From positions 1-64,000 of the forward strand of contig PBIO01000017.1 in assembly GCA_002720865.1 (NCBI GenBank): a stretch of 64,000 bases of DNA, in the 5' to 3' direction. Below are positions 24,887-33,493 of this stretch, one piece after another. The stretch is from Halobacteriovorax sp. GTDB taxonomy: Bacteria > Bdellovibrionota > Bacteriovoracia > Bacteriovoracales > Bacteriovoracaceae. Each line of letters opens with the position of its first letter. The stretch's first letter is position 1. A model generated the notes under the pieces. That model searched no databases, had not been told where the DNA came from, and saw only the letters and a program-made list of their open reading frames with translations. A program made the translations under genes and the position numbers.

Positions 24887-26236
24887 ATGGGACAGATTGT
24901 CCTCATTGAAGATAACCCTAGCCTTAATGAGCTCTTAAGCATCAATTTGACGACTTATGTGGGCGTAGAAGTTATTCCAAGGAAAAATGCAGAAGATGCT
25001 ATTGGTCTTTTAAATATCTTACCTAATGTTGATTTGATTATTTGTTCTCATAAAATCGGTGAAGAAGATACAGCGAAGCTTTTAGTAAATTATATAAATG
25101 ATAGAAAGCTAGATACTGGACTTATCATATTAGGTGGGAATGCCAAAAGTCATTCAGAGCATGCGGTTATTATCGAAAATGCTAGCGAATGGGAAAAAGT
25201 CATAAACACTTCAGCTAAAATTCTAGGGATTTCCCAAGAGATATTAGCTAAAAAAGTATTACCGGATTATATCCCAATCCCCGTTAGTTATTTTGCAAGA
25301 CTCGACACCTCTTGCTGTGATGTTTTTATAAGAATTAAAAAAGGACCCGACGATTTTCAGTTCGTAAAAAGGATCCATTCCGGAGACACTTTCTCTAAGA
25401 CCATGGTTAAAAGATATGTTGAACAAGGTCTTACCCATTTTTATATTCCAAAAGAACTTCAAAAGAATTTTACAAACTTTTTAAGTGACCAGTTAGTCAA
25501 AATTTTAGAAAATAATTTTGAGAATATTGACGAGCAAATTGAAGTTGTGGCTGATTCCTATAATGTAGCTACAAAAGAAATCCTAAAACTAGGCTTTACC
25601 TCTGCCACCGTTCAACTGACAGATTCAATCGTCGATAATATGGTAGAGATTTTTGATAAAAGCAGTGAGATGAGTACACTTCTTCATAAGATTATCAACT
25701 CAAAATCATCTTATCTCTATCAGCATTGCCATATGACTTCAGTTGTTGCCAGTGAATGTATAAAAAACTTAGGTATAGAAACTAAAGCAGATCATGAGAA
25801 ATTGGCCTTTGCTGCTTTCTTTAAAGATATAAGCTTTGTTGATAATGAAGACCTTGCCAAGATCACCACCTATGAAGAGCTTGAAAAGGCAGAGATCTCT
25901 GAGGAAGATTGGGACTTAGTCTTTAATCATGCTCTTGAATCATCAGTTCTTATCAGAAAACATCCTGAAGCTCCCCTTGGTGTGGACGATATTGTAAAGC
26001 ATCACCACGGCTCGATGAATGGAAAGGGTTTTTCCACAGCTAATGTAACCAAGCTAACTTCACTGCAGCAAATATTCCTTATCTCAGCCGAGTTCGTTAA
26101 AGAGCTTATGGCCTATAGAGAAAGAGGTGGTAAGCCGACTCCGATTATTGAAGAGCTCTACCAGAAGTACCCAACTCCTGATATGGTTTCAGTTATCAAA
26201 GCCCTTGAGACTACCCTCAAGAGAAAAAGTAAATAG
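24887..26236 (+). CDS. Pseudo-receiver plus degenerate HD-GYP-like signalling protein, 449 aa
   Basis: Residues 1-115 follow a response-regulator receiver (IVLIEDNPSLNELLSI), but the phosphoacceptor position in VDLIICSHKIG is Ser54 rather than Asp. Residues about 270-400 match the HD-GYP layout: QHCHMTSVVA (His280, His282), FFKDIS where the HD pair should be (Lys313-Asp314), FNHALESS (His348) and HHHGSMNGKGF (372-382) in place of HHExxDGxGYP. Key metal ligands are altered, so it probably binds rather than cleaves cyclic di-GMP or acts as an interaction scaffold. It precedes the FabK-like gene by 5 bp. GGAG lies 9 nt before ATG. Confidence 0.78.
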   Translation: MGQIVLIEDNPSLNELLSINLTTYVGVEVIPRKNAEDAIGLLNILPNVDLIICSHKIGEEDTAKLLVNYINDRKLDTGLIILGGNAKSHSEHAVIIENASEWEKVINTSAKILGISQEILAKKVLPDYIPIPVSYFARLDTSCCDVFIRIKKGPDDFQFVKRIHSGDTFSKTMVKRYVEQGLTHFYIPKELQKNFTNFLSDQLVKILENNFENIDEQIEVVADSYNVATKEILKLGFTSATVQLTDSIVDNMVEIFDKSSEMSTLLHKIINSKSSYLYQHCHMTSVVASECIKNLGIETKADHEKLAFAAFFKDISFVDNEDLAKITTYEELEKAEISEEDWDLVFNHALESSVLIRKHPEAPLGVDDIVKHHHGSMNGKGFSTANVTKLTSLQQIFLISAEFVKELMAYRERGGKPTPIIEELYQKYPTPDMVSVIKALETTLKRKSK

Positions 26237-26241
26237 TAAGC

Positions 26242-27186
26242 ATGAACCCATTTAAATCTAAAGTTATTACCGATCTCTTTAATATCGAATACCCTATTAT
26301 TCAAGGTGGAATGGTTTGGGTCTCAGGCTCAAAGCTAGCCGCTGCCGTTAGTAATTCCGGTTGTCTTGGTCTTATTGGTGCTGGCTCGATGAAACCTGAC
26401 CTGTTAAAAGAGCATTTAATAAAAGCAAATAGCCTAACTGACAAACCTATGGGCGTTAATATTCCCTTGCTTTACGAAAAGGCTCCAGAACAGATCCAAA
26501 CGGCCTTAGACTCAGGCATAAGAATTTTCTTTACCTCGGCCGGCTCCCCCAAAAAATATACCAAAATGCTTAAAGATCAAGGCTGCATCGTTGTACACGT
26601 GACCTCCTCTCCTGAGCTGGCACTGAAATGCGAAGCTGCTGGAGTAGATGCCATTGTTGCGGAAGGCTTTGAGGCCGGAGGTCATAATGGTAGGGATGAG
26701 ATTACAACTATGTCTTTAATCCCCCAAATAAGAGATGCGGTTTCTATTCCTGTAATTGCGGCCGGAGGAATTGGAGATGGAAGAGGAATAGCTGCAGCAT
26801 TTGCTCTCGGGGCTGACGGAGTACAGCTTGGTACAAGATTCGCCGCAACGAAAGAATCCTCCGCCCATGAAAATTTTAAGAGGGCCATTGAAAATGCCAA
26901 GTCTGGAGACACCTTACTTACGATGAAGGACCTAGTTCCTGTAAGGCTTTTAAAAAATAAATTCTTTCAAGATATAATGACTGCCGAAGAAAACTGTGCC
27001 AGTGCCGAAGAGCTTGCCTCTATTCTGGGTAAAGGTAGAGCAAAGAAAGGGATGCTCGAGGGAGACCTTGAAGAAGGAGAGCTTGAGATTGGACAGATTT
27101 CAGCTTTAATAAAAAACACACCCACAGTAAGTGAGTGTGTTCAAGACTTAATCAATTCGTATAAAGAAACACTTAAAATATTTTAA
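26242..27186 (+). CDS. FabK/nitronate monooxygenase family FMN enzyme, 314 aa
   Basis: A TIM-barrel flavoprotein. EYPIIQGGMVWVSGSKLA is the N-terminal hallmark, GVNIPLL, VAEGFEAGGHNG carries the conserved His, and VIAAGGIGDGRGIAAAFALGADGVQLGTRF binds FMN phosphate. These stretches are closest in my memory to enoyl-ACP reductase II (FabK) of Gram-positive bacteria, whose last step completes the fatty-acid elongation cycle, but nitronate monooxygenases share most of them. Length is normal (about 315-320 aa). It starts 5 bp after the signalling gene and shares its TTAA stop with the convergent htpX. Confidence 0.82.
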   Translation: MNPFKSKVITDLFNIEYPIIQGGMVWVSGSKLAAAVSNSGCLGLIGAGSMKPDLLKEHLIKANSLTDKPMGVNIPLLYEKAPEQIQTALDSGIRIFFTSAGSPKKYTKMLKDQGCIVVHVTSSPELALKCEAAGVDAIVAEGFEAGGHNGRDEITTMSLIPQIRDAVSIPVIAAGGIGDGRGIAAAFALGADGVQLGTRFAATKESSAHENFKRAIENAKSGDTLLTMKDLVPVRLLKNKFFQDIMTAEENCASAEELASILGKGRAKKGMLEGDLEEGELEIGQISALIKNTPTVSECVQDLINSYKETLKIF

Positions 27187-28076
27187 GCGTGTACTCCCCT
27201 TTTTAAAGCTTCAATTCGCTTTTCAAGAGGAGGGTGGGTGCTCATAAGGGCCAGGATCTGGCTCTTTGAAGCAATCTGAAAAGCGGCCATATTGTCACTT
27301 TTTTGAGATTCCAGTAGGTCCTGATTTCTTTTCAAATTCTCTAGGGCCGCAATCATATTATGCTTTCCACCTAAAGCAGCTGAGCCGGCGTCTGCTCTGT
27401 ATTCTCTCCATCTAGAAAAGTAACCAACCACTGGTTGGGCCAAAAAGGCAAAGAGAACATAAAGAAGTTGTCTAACAGCAAACTGGGCCCAAAAGCCTAG
27501 TCCTGGTCCATCGTCATCATTACTTCTTAAAGCATTACTAATAATTTGTGTAACTACATAAGAGGCGAACATCACAAAGGCGTTAACCACACCTTGGACA
27601 AGAGTCATTGTAACCATATCACCGTTTTGAATATGGGCCACCTCGTGGGCAAGTACCCCGTCTCTTTCTTCTTTATTCATATTTTCAAGAAGACCGGTTG
27701 AAACTGCTACAAGTGATTTATTTTTAGTTGGGCCGGTGGCAAAAGCGTTTACATCTGGAGAGTCATAAACACCAACTTCTGGCATAACTTCGATTCCAGC
27801 TTTTCTAGAATAAGCATGGACCGTTTGAACTAGGTCACTAAACCTTGGGTCGTTATCAACTAGCTGAACTCCCATCATGGACTTTGCTGACCACCTTGAA
27901 ATAGCAAGTGAAATAAAACTTCCTGCAAAACCATATATTAAACAAATGACGAAAAGCCCCTCGTATCCGGCCCCTAGCTGAATTCCAAAGTACCTCGTAA
28001 TAAAAGTAATAACTGTGGAAGCCAGTATCACTACGAGTAAGTTTGTTAAGAACCAAAAACCAAGTCTTTTAATCAT
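27183..28076 (-). CDS. htpX: Membrane zinc metalloprotease HtpX (M48)
   Basis: An inner-membrane zinc metalloprotease that degrades misfolded membrane proteins, usually alongside FtsH. The ATG at 28076 is used because GGAG lies 6 nt upstream and the N-terminus (MIKRLGFWFLTNLLVV) matches other HtpX starts, giving 297 aa (E. coli 293). Two N-terminal membrane helices are followed by HEVAHIQNGDM, the HExxH zinc site, two more hydrophobic segments, and EYRADAGSAAL with the third zinc ligand Glu. A plausible promoter (TTGACA, 17 bp, AAAATA) lies upstream. Convergent stop shared with the FabK-like gene. Confidence 0.95.
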   Translation of the reverse strand: MIKRLGFWFLTNLLVVILASTVITFITRYFGIQLGAGYEGLFVICLIYGFAGSFISLAISRWSAKSMMGVQLVDNDPRFSDLVQTVHAYSRKAGIEVMPEVGVYDSPDVNAFATGPTKNKSLVAVSTGLLENMNKEERDGVLAHEVAHIQNGDMVTMTLVQGVVNAFVMFASYVVTQIISNALRSNDDDGPGLGFWAQFAVRQLLYVLFAFLAQPVVGYFSRWREYRADAGSAALGGKHNMIAALENLKRNQDLLESQKSDNMAAFQIASKSQILALMSTHPPLEKRIEALKRGVHA

Positions 28077-28112
28077 GTATCGCTCCATGCAGTACAAAGT
28101 TATCTACTCCCC

Positions 28113-28141
28113 TATTTTGGGAGCAAGGTGATTTTTGTCAA
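28113..28141 (-). promoter_or_regulatory. Probable sigma-70-type promoter of htpX
   Basis: On the minus strand TTGACA (28141-28136) and AAAATA (28118-28113) are separated by exactly 17 bp, 37 bp before the htpX start. The -35 is perfect and the -10 is partial. Confidence 0.45.
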
Positions 28142-28204
28142 CCTTAAGTATTAATATTTATGAGATAAGTGCCGAAAAGTAGGTACAAATTAAAGGGAAA
28201 TCTA

Positions 28205-29494
28205 ATGGGTAGCAATAAGCTCACAAAAGCTGAAGTTTTATGGCTAGGAGTCATATTTTGGGCAGTGGCCTTTACGGCCTGTGAAGCCCCATTTAGCTTT
28301 ACTTTCCAAACCAATCTTCAAACCTGGCAGGTCATAAGCGACCTCATCATATCCGCTCTCTTTATTGCAGATCTAATTTATCATATCCGTCAGCGGGCCA
28401 AGTTAAAGCACAAAGATATGACTAAGATGGGTGTCTGGCAGTATAGGACCCTCCTCACTGTCGATATAATCGCTTGTATACCCTTTGATGTAATTGCATG
28501 GTGTTTAGGCATGAGCCATGGACTACATATATTTAAATGGCTACGACTTTTTCGCCTCGTTAGGATTATTAAATTATTCAAATTTGTCTCCAACCTAAAG
28601 CTAATTCCAAAATATATTAAAATGCAGTTTTTTATTTTTGGTTCTGTTCTTATCGTGCATTTTATTGCCTGTGCTTGGATTTATTTTGAACCACCAAAAG
28701 GAAATCTTGATATTACTTCACAGTATATAGATGCAGTCTATTGGGTGATTACCACTCTAACTACAATTGGTTATGGTGATATTACTCCCACTACAAATGG
28801 AGCGAAACTTTTTACCATGGTTATAATGATCACAGGTGTTGGTCTCTATGGTGTTGTGATTGGTAATGTCACAAAAATGATAAACGAAGCTGCAAGGTAT
28901 AAGGAACAGGCAAATGAAAAGTATGCTGATCTTCAGCTTTTTATGAAGCACTATAATATCCCGGGTAGACTTCAAACCGCTGCTTTTGATTATTATAATC
29001 ATCTATTTACTAAACGGCTTAGTAATAATGATCAAAAAATAATTGGGGAGCTCCCCCAGGCCTTACAGACTGAACTTCAAACTTATATGAATATGAAGTT
29101 AATTAAATCAGTTCCACTCTTTAAGAATTGCTCCATGGCCTGCTTAAAAGAAGTTGCTTCGGCCCTTGAACAAAAAAATTACTCTCCTGGACAAAATATA
29201 ATCAATATTGGAGAGCAAGGTGATGAAATGTTTATTATTGCCCATGGTGTTTGCGAAGTTATCCTTTCAGATGGGAATATTGTGGCCTCTCTTCATGAAG
29301 GTCAGTTTTTTGGAGAGAATGCCCTAGTCGAGCAAACAACTCGAAATGCCAATGTACGGGCACAAAGTTATTGCGATCTTTATAAACTAGAAAAAGAGGA
29401 CTTTTCGAGGATTATTAAAACTTATCCCGAGCTTTTAGCTGGTATTGAAGATACAATGAAGAAAAGAAAATCAGACAGGGCCGAGAATAAATAG
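28205..29494 (+). CDS. Six-TM cyclic-nucleotide-gated potassium channel (SthK-like), 429 aa
   Basis: The ATG at 28205, behind AAAGGG, is preferred to a GTG 12 codons upstream. Six hydrophobic segments are seen; S4 reads RLFRLVRIIKLFKF with basic residues at every third position, and the pore carries TTIGYGD (residues about 186-192), the potassium-selective filter. A C-linker follows and then a cyclic-nucleotide-binding domain: GEQGDEMFIIAHGVCEV and EGQFFGENALVEQTTRNANV, where the phosphate-binding cassette FGE...A..R is intact. This is the layout of the prokaryotic CNG channel SthK and of HCN/EAG channels. It would let cAMP or cGMP control membrane potassium flux. Confidence 0.92.
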   Translation: MGSNKLTKAEVLWLGVIFWAVAFTACEAPFSFTFQTNLQTWQVISDLIISALFIADLIYHIRQRAKLKHKDMTKMGVWQYRTLLTVDIIACIPFDVIAWCLGMSHGLHIFKWLRLFRLVRIIKLFKFVSNLKLIPKYIKMQFFIFGSVLIVHFIACAWIYFEPPKGNLDITSQYIDAVYWVITTLTTIGYGDITPTTNGAKLFTMVIMITGVGLYGVVIGNVTKMINEAARYKEQANEKYADLQLFMKHYNIPGRLQTAAFDYYNHLFTKRLSNNDQKIIGELPQALQTELQTYMNMKLIKSVPLFKNCSMACLKEVASALEQKNYSPGQNIINIGEQGDEMFIIAHGVCEVILSDGNIVASLHEGQFFGENALVEQTTRNANVRAQSYCDLYKLEKEDFSRIIKTYPELLAGIEDTMKKRKSDRAENK

Positions 29495-29509
29495 CCCTAG
29501 GAGACTTCA

Positions 29510-29875
29510 TTGAATATTGTTCTTATTTGCCTTACTGCTTTTGCAGCTTTATTTCATATAGCGGCCTTTCTTCTAGAGTCTGTGTTTTTTATGAAAGGAG
29601 CCCATAAGCGATTTCTCGTCAGTGAAAAAGATGCTCCAGCTGTTTATCCCTTTGCCTTAAACCAGGGTTTTTATAATCTCTTTTTAGCCATGATGCTCCT
29701 AGCTGGATTATTCATAAAACTTGATGGTCATATTTTAGGTGTGGGAATGATGGCGGCGTCTTCAGCTGTCATGATGGGCGCAGGAATTGTGCTTGCGGTA
29801 TCGAATAAAAAAATGATTCCAGCGGCAATCCTGCAAGGATTACCACCGGCCATTATTATCTTTTTATTACTTTAA
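29510..29875 (+). CDS. DUF1304 family membrane protein, 121 aa
   Basis: The start is TTG at 29510 with TAGGAG about 6 nt upstream. The short protein has four hydrophobic helices. FHIAAFLLESVFFMKG near the N-terminus (His-x-x-x-x-x-x-Glu) and LNQGFYNLFLAMML are hallmarks of the DUF1304 family of small inner-membrane proteins with no established function. It lies 15 bp after the channel gene and may share its transcript. It shares its TTAA stop with the convergent next gene. Confidence 0.85.
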   Translation: MNIVLICLTAFAALFHIAAFLLESVFFMKGAHKRFLVSEKDAPAVYPFALNQGFYNLFLAMMLLAGLFIKLDGHILGVGMMAASSAVMMGAGIVLAVSNKKMIPAAILQGLPPAIIIFLLL

Positions 29876-30366
29876 ATTTTAGAGTAGAGACATTCTTTTC
29901 TTTTATTTTTCTTATCGATTGTCTCAAAACGAACTTCTTTATTAAAAGGATTTACCGAAAAGAAAACCTGTGAGCGAATTTCATAATCGTCAGGCTTTCC
30001 TTTATATGTTCTCTCTTCGATACGAGTAGAGTTAATTCTGGTCACTGTTTTATATTTTTCATCTTCACTAATATTAACTTTATTAATCACATCAAATACG
30101 TAAGAGTTCTCTAAAAACTGTCTTATGCTAGGCTGTTGGTTCACAAAGTAGATCCCTTCTTCTTGATTTAAAAATTGAAGGTCTAAAAACTTTTCTGAGT
30201 TCCAATATTTAACTCTAAGCTCTGGGGCACAAGGCTCTTTTAAGTCGTTGTGAAGTTCTACTTTCAGCTTATAAGCTCCAGTAAAGCTCTTTGCAATCTC
30301 GACTCTCTCATTTGCAACGGCTGAAAAACTAAAAATTACAGCCATAAAAATTACTAAATTTCGCAT
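29872..30366 (-). CDS. Secreted protein of unknown function, 164 aa
   Basis: The ATG at 30366 is chosen for GGAG 6 nt upstream and the signal peptide that begins there (residues 1-18, ending AVA). The mature domain is about 145 aa, basic, with two cysteines (KEPCAPEL and KECLYSKI) near its ends and beta-rich sequence (repeated K-x-R/E-x-x-x strands such as YKTVTRINSTRIEERTY). No family recognised. Its stop overlaps the DUF1304 gene by TTAA. Confidence 0.72.
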   Translation of the reverse strand: MRNLVIFMAVIFSFSAVANERVEIAKSFTGAYKLKVELHNDLKEPCAPELRVKYWNSEKFLDLQFLNQEEGIYFVNQQPSIRQFLENSYVFDVINKVNISEDEKYKTVTRINSTRIEERTYKGKPDDYEIRSQVFFSVNPFNKEVRFETIDKKNKRKECLYSKI

Positions 30367-30440
30367 TCTTTTCTCCTCATAATTGACATGGCTAGGTTTA
30401 GCTAACCTAAGGAGTAACAGCAATTTTATTGAAAAGTTTT

Positions 30441-30478
30441 CAGGGCTTAACTCATAGTTTTATTAAGTTAAGCCCCTG
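30441..30478 (-). terminator. Terminator-like inverted repeat after the KamA-type gene
   Basis: CAGGGCTTAACT (30441-30452) pairs with AGTTAAGCCCCTG (30466-30478), with one unpaired base and a 13-nt loop, just after the end of the minus-strand KamA-type gene. The following T tract is poor (AAAACTTTTC), so efficiency is uncertain. Confidence 0.55.
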
Positions 30479-30490
30479 AATTTAGGAAAA

Positions 30491-31852
30491 TTAAGACTGA
30501 ACTCCAGATGCTTTAACAGCCGCATCAATCATCTCTTGTTGCTTCTTTGGATCCGCCCACCGCTCCTGAGCTTCCTTAGAAAGCTTATGAATGGGATCAA
30601 AATAAAGAAAGTGCTCATTCGGCTTTACGTAAGGGGCACGCCAAACTGAGATGCCATTCTCCTCATCGTAATATTCATAGGAAGCCACATGGCGCTTACC
30701 ACCGCCACCAGGAAGGTCGCAAACAAAAGTAGGAGTGTTAAATCCGGCCGTAGTTCCACGAACGGCCTTCTCAATTTCAACCGCCTCTCTTAAAGTAGTT
30801 CTAAAATGCTCACAACCAGGGACCATATCATGTTGATAAACATAATATGGCTGAATATTCATGTAGCTAAGCTGACGAGTTAGTAGCACCATATCTTCAA
30901 CTTTATCGTTAACTCCTGCTTGAAGGACGGCTTGATTTCTTACAAGAATACCGATTTGATAAAGACGGTCCATGGCCATTTGAGACCATTTAGTGATTTC
31001 TCTTGGGCATGAAAAATGCGTATGAACCACAACTTGTTTACCAAAAGAAAGACCAAGTCTATGAACTTTCTTAAGGGCCATAACCCAAGCATCATCAGTT
31101 AAAATTTTCTGAGGAAAAATGGCAATTCCTTTAGTGGCAAAACGAATTCTTCTAATATGAGGAATCTTTAAAAGACTTTCTCCAATATGTTCAATTTGTG
31201 CTGGTGTGAGCATATAGCTATCACCGCCAGAGATCACCACGTCTTCAATAAGTGGCATCTTCATCAAATAGTCAAAAGCTGCTTCCCAGTTCTTTTGATT
31301 TGCTCCGTAGGTTTCTTTTTCAACAGACTCAGTTGATCCACCGATAAGCCTACTACGTGTACAGTATGAACAATAAACGGGACAAATAGAGGTTGGCAGA
31401 AAAAGTACTTTATCAGGATAGCGATGAGTGATCATTGGTACTGGTGAATCGTCATCTTCACTTAAGCTATCTTCTCTATAAAAAGGATGATCTTCCAAAA
31501 ACTGAGAGCCAAGGGGCAAGAACTGCTTACGAAGAGGGTCGTTGGCAGCATCTTCCCAGTCGATCAAAGCAAAAATATAGGGAGTAATTCTTATATTCAT
31601 TGGGGTAATTTTCTGACCCTCAAGCATATCTTGATATATTTCTTCTTTTAAAAGTTTACCTAAAACTTTTTTACATTGATCGATCTTACGAATAGAGTTT
31701 TTAGTTTGCCATTTATGATCAGAGAACTCTGCTCTTGAGACATTGGCCCAACCAGGAATCTTTTTCCAAAACTCATCGTTCCTAAAGTTTCTATGTTGAA
31801 GCTCTGGAAGCTTCGCAACTTCAAGCTCTTTGATTTCTTTTTGCACGCCCAT
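30491..31852 (-). CDS. KamA-family radical SAM lysine 2,3-aminomutase-like enzyme, 453 aa
   Basis: The radical SAM cluster motif is SICPVYCSYC (Cys157, Cys161, Cys164; CxxxCxxC), followed by VVISGGDSYML, QVVVHTHFSCPREI and QAVLQAGVND, all typical of lysine 2,3-aminomutases. LPGGGGKRH near the C-terminus carries the Lys that binds pyridoxal phosphate. Such enzymes move an amino group between carbons 2 and 3 of lysine or glutamate, or act on EF-P (EpmB). At 453 aa it is longer than EpmB (about 340) and closer to KamA (about 415), with an extra N-terminal 60 residues. Neighbours give no pathway, so the substrate is open. Confidence 0.88.
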   Translation of the reverse strand: MGVQKEIKELEVAKLPELQHRNFRNDEFWKKIPGWANVSRAEFSDHKWQTKNSIRKIDQCKKVLGKLLKEEIYQDMLEGQKITPMNIRITPYIFALIDWEDAANDPLRKQFLPLGSQFLEDHPFYREDSLSEDDDSPVPMITHRYPDKVLFLPTSICPVYCSYCTRSRLIGGSTESVEKETYGANQKNWEAAFDYLMKMPLIEDVVISGGDSYMLTPAQIEHIGESLLKIPHIRRIRFATKGIAIFPQKILTDDAWVMALKKVHRLGLSFGKQVVVHTHFSCPREITKWSQMAMDRLYQIGILVRNQAVLQAGVNDKVEDMVLLTRQLSYMNIQPYYVYQHDMVPGCEHFRTTLREAVEIEKAVRGTTAGFNTPTFVCDLPGGGGKRHVASYEYYDEENGISVWRAPYVKPNEHFLYFDPIHKLSKEAQERWADPKKQQEMIDAAVKASGVQS

Positions 31853-31945
31853 AAAGGTCCCTCTATAAATTTAAAATTTCCTATTATTATACCTAAAACT
31901 AGGAAAAATCTATAGTAGTGAATAAAGTTAAATAGCTGTTTTTAT

Positions 31946-32332
31946 TTAGATTTTTCGAACATAATCTGCTTTTGGCGTGGTTGGCTCCACAGATGGAGTT
32001 TTCGGGGCCATAAGCATCCCAGCGAGAAGCTGTATCATCCAAGCCATAATAATTAGTTGCAGTAAGAGACTAATCTTAAACTGCATTGGAAGGCCTTTAA
32101 AACGCCAACTAAACATTCTAAAGTTATAAGAGAAAGGGCGTCCCTTTTCCCAGCTAAATAGTTCACTTAATGGGCTTTTAAAGGATAATTGGATTTGTCC
32201 ACTACATCTTGTGCAAGTAACCATTAGAACTTTACCTGGTCTTATAGGTACCCGAAGCTGCTTTGAGCAATTTGGGCAGGCGAAAACTTTTTTAGTGAAT
32301 TTATCCTTAAACTTTTTAGCTATAGTGGTCAT
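31946..32332 (-). CDS. Zinc-ribbon membrane protein, 128 aa
   Basis: Two CxxC knuckles (Cys19/Cys22 and Cys40/Cys43) about 18 residues apart form a likely zinc ribbon of the MJ0042 type. A single hydrophobic segment at about residues 84-108 gives a membrane anchor, and the end is a short Pro/Thr-rich tail. The ribbon side is probably cytoplasmic and the tail periplasmic. MJ0042-like ribbons with one membrane helix occur in delta-type bacteria with no known function. It lies on its own, divergent from the porin-like gene. Confidence 0.75.
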   Translation of the reverse strand: MTTIAKKFKDKFTKKVFACPNCSKQLRVPIRPGKVLMVTCTRCSGQIQLSFKSPLSELFSWEKGRPFSYNFRMFSWRFKGLPMQFKISLLLQLIIMAWMIQLLAGMLMAPKTPSVEPTTPKADYVRKI

Positions 32333-32394
32333 GCCCCACTTTCGAATATGCCGCGCGTTCAGTCAATAAGCTAAAAAAATTAATAAAAATATGG

Positions 32395-32400
32395 TAAGAT
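32395..32400 (+). promoter_or_regulatory. -10 element of a probable leaderless transcript
   Basis: TAAGAT ends 7 nt before the ATG at 32408, with no ribosome site between. Same spacing as at 11945, 38612 and 46360. Confidence 0.35.
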
Positions 32401-32407
32401 TTTCTTA

Positions 32408-33493
32408 ATGAAGTTAACTATTTATCTATTTTTATTTTTTACTTGTGTAATTGCTGAGGCTGCACTTTTCAAGAATCCCCCCACCTATATTAAGGCCAAG
32501 GCTGGGCTTTCTGCCACAACAGTTGATGACCAGCAAACTGAGGCTCGGGTTGTTAGCTTTTCTATGTTTGGGGATATCGTACAAACGGTCCTTCCAGATC
32601 TAGAAGCCCATATTATTGCAGGAGCAGTTTTAGAGACTGGAAGCAATGAGAGTCTTTTTGTAGATGAGTTCAAACCAAGACAAGATCTAGTTTTAAAAGA
32701 AGCTTCATTAAAGTATCAGCCTCTCGAACAAATTCTACTAAAAGCTGGGGCTTTAAATCAAGGCGAGTACAACTCCCCCCTTCTTTTAACTGATAGCGCA
32801 TTTGTTGGATCAAAAGAAGCTTTGAATTTTGAAATAGCAGATTATCGTTTCGGTTTTTTCTTAGCTCAATCTGTTCCCTCAAATCATTTTTTAACAAATA
32901 GACTCGGAAGTGTTGATGAAGGAGCCCCTTCTCTTTTAATGGAAGGAATAAGCATGCATCTTGGCGGTGACGTAATGTTCTTCAAGGCACAGGCCATGCG
33001 CTTTAAGTATAATAACCTAAGTGCAAATGTAGCCTATAATTCTCAGTTTCTAGGGAATAGTACTGGCGGCTCATCTACATCAACAACTTTCTTCCTTTAT
33101 GACTTCCAAGGATATAATGCTAATTTTAACTTAGGGTTTAATTTAGGAGAGAGTGTCTCCCTTGGCTTTAAGGGACAATACCTTTTTAATGACAAAGCTC
33201 CTAATAATAGAAACACAGGCTATTTATTAGGATTTAATTTTGAATTTAATGGCTTTAAACTTGATATAGAATATTTTGATAATCAATCTGACTCTGCCCC
33301 CGCTTTTTATAATTCGGCCCTCTATGGACATAATGACCGTGACGGTTACGGCGGTGGGCTTTCATGGAATATTGCTAAAGAAGCTACAAAAATATATCTA
33401 AGGGCCTATAAGTTAAATACCAATCAACAAATATTAATGTCTGATAGCACCAGAGTCTTTGCCGGCCTTGAAAGAAGCTTTAGTTTTGACTAA
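32408..33493 (+). CDS. Putative outer-membrane beta-barrel (porin-like) protein, 361 aa
   Basis: A signal peptide (residues 1-18, ending AEA) precedes a Gly/Asn/Phe-rich sequence with many alternating strands (for example LGFKGQYLFNDKAP, GYLLGFNFEFNGFKLDIEYFDN, GGGLSWNIAKEATKIYLRAYKL). It ends in an aromatic C-terminal strand (SFSFD), where the usual terminal Phe is third from last or followed by Asp. The size suits a 14-16-strand barrel. It is likely a channel or surface protein; specificity unknown. Its 3' end overlaps the convergent beta-helix gene by 14 bp. Confidence 0.72.
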   Translation: MKLTIYLFLFFTCVIAEAALFKNPPTYIKAKAGLSATTVDDQQTEARVVSFSMFGDIVQTVLPDLEAHIIAGAVLETGSNESLFVDEFKPRQDLVLKEASLKYQPLEQILLKAGALNQGEYNSPLLLTDSAFVGSKEALNFEIADYRFGFFLAQSVPSNHFLTNRLGSVDEGAPSLLMEGISMHLGGDVMFFKAQAMRFKYNNLSANVAYNSQFLGNSTGGSSTSTTFFLYDFQGYNANFNLGFNLGESVSLGFKGQYLFNDKAPNNRNTGYLLGFNFEFNGFKLDIEYFDNQSDSAPAFYNSALYGHNDRDGYGGGLSWNIAKEATKIYLRAYKLNTNQQILMSDSTRVFAGLERSFSFD

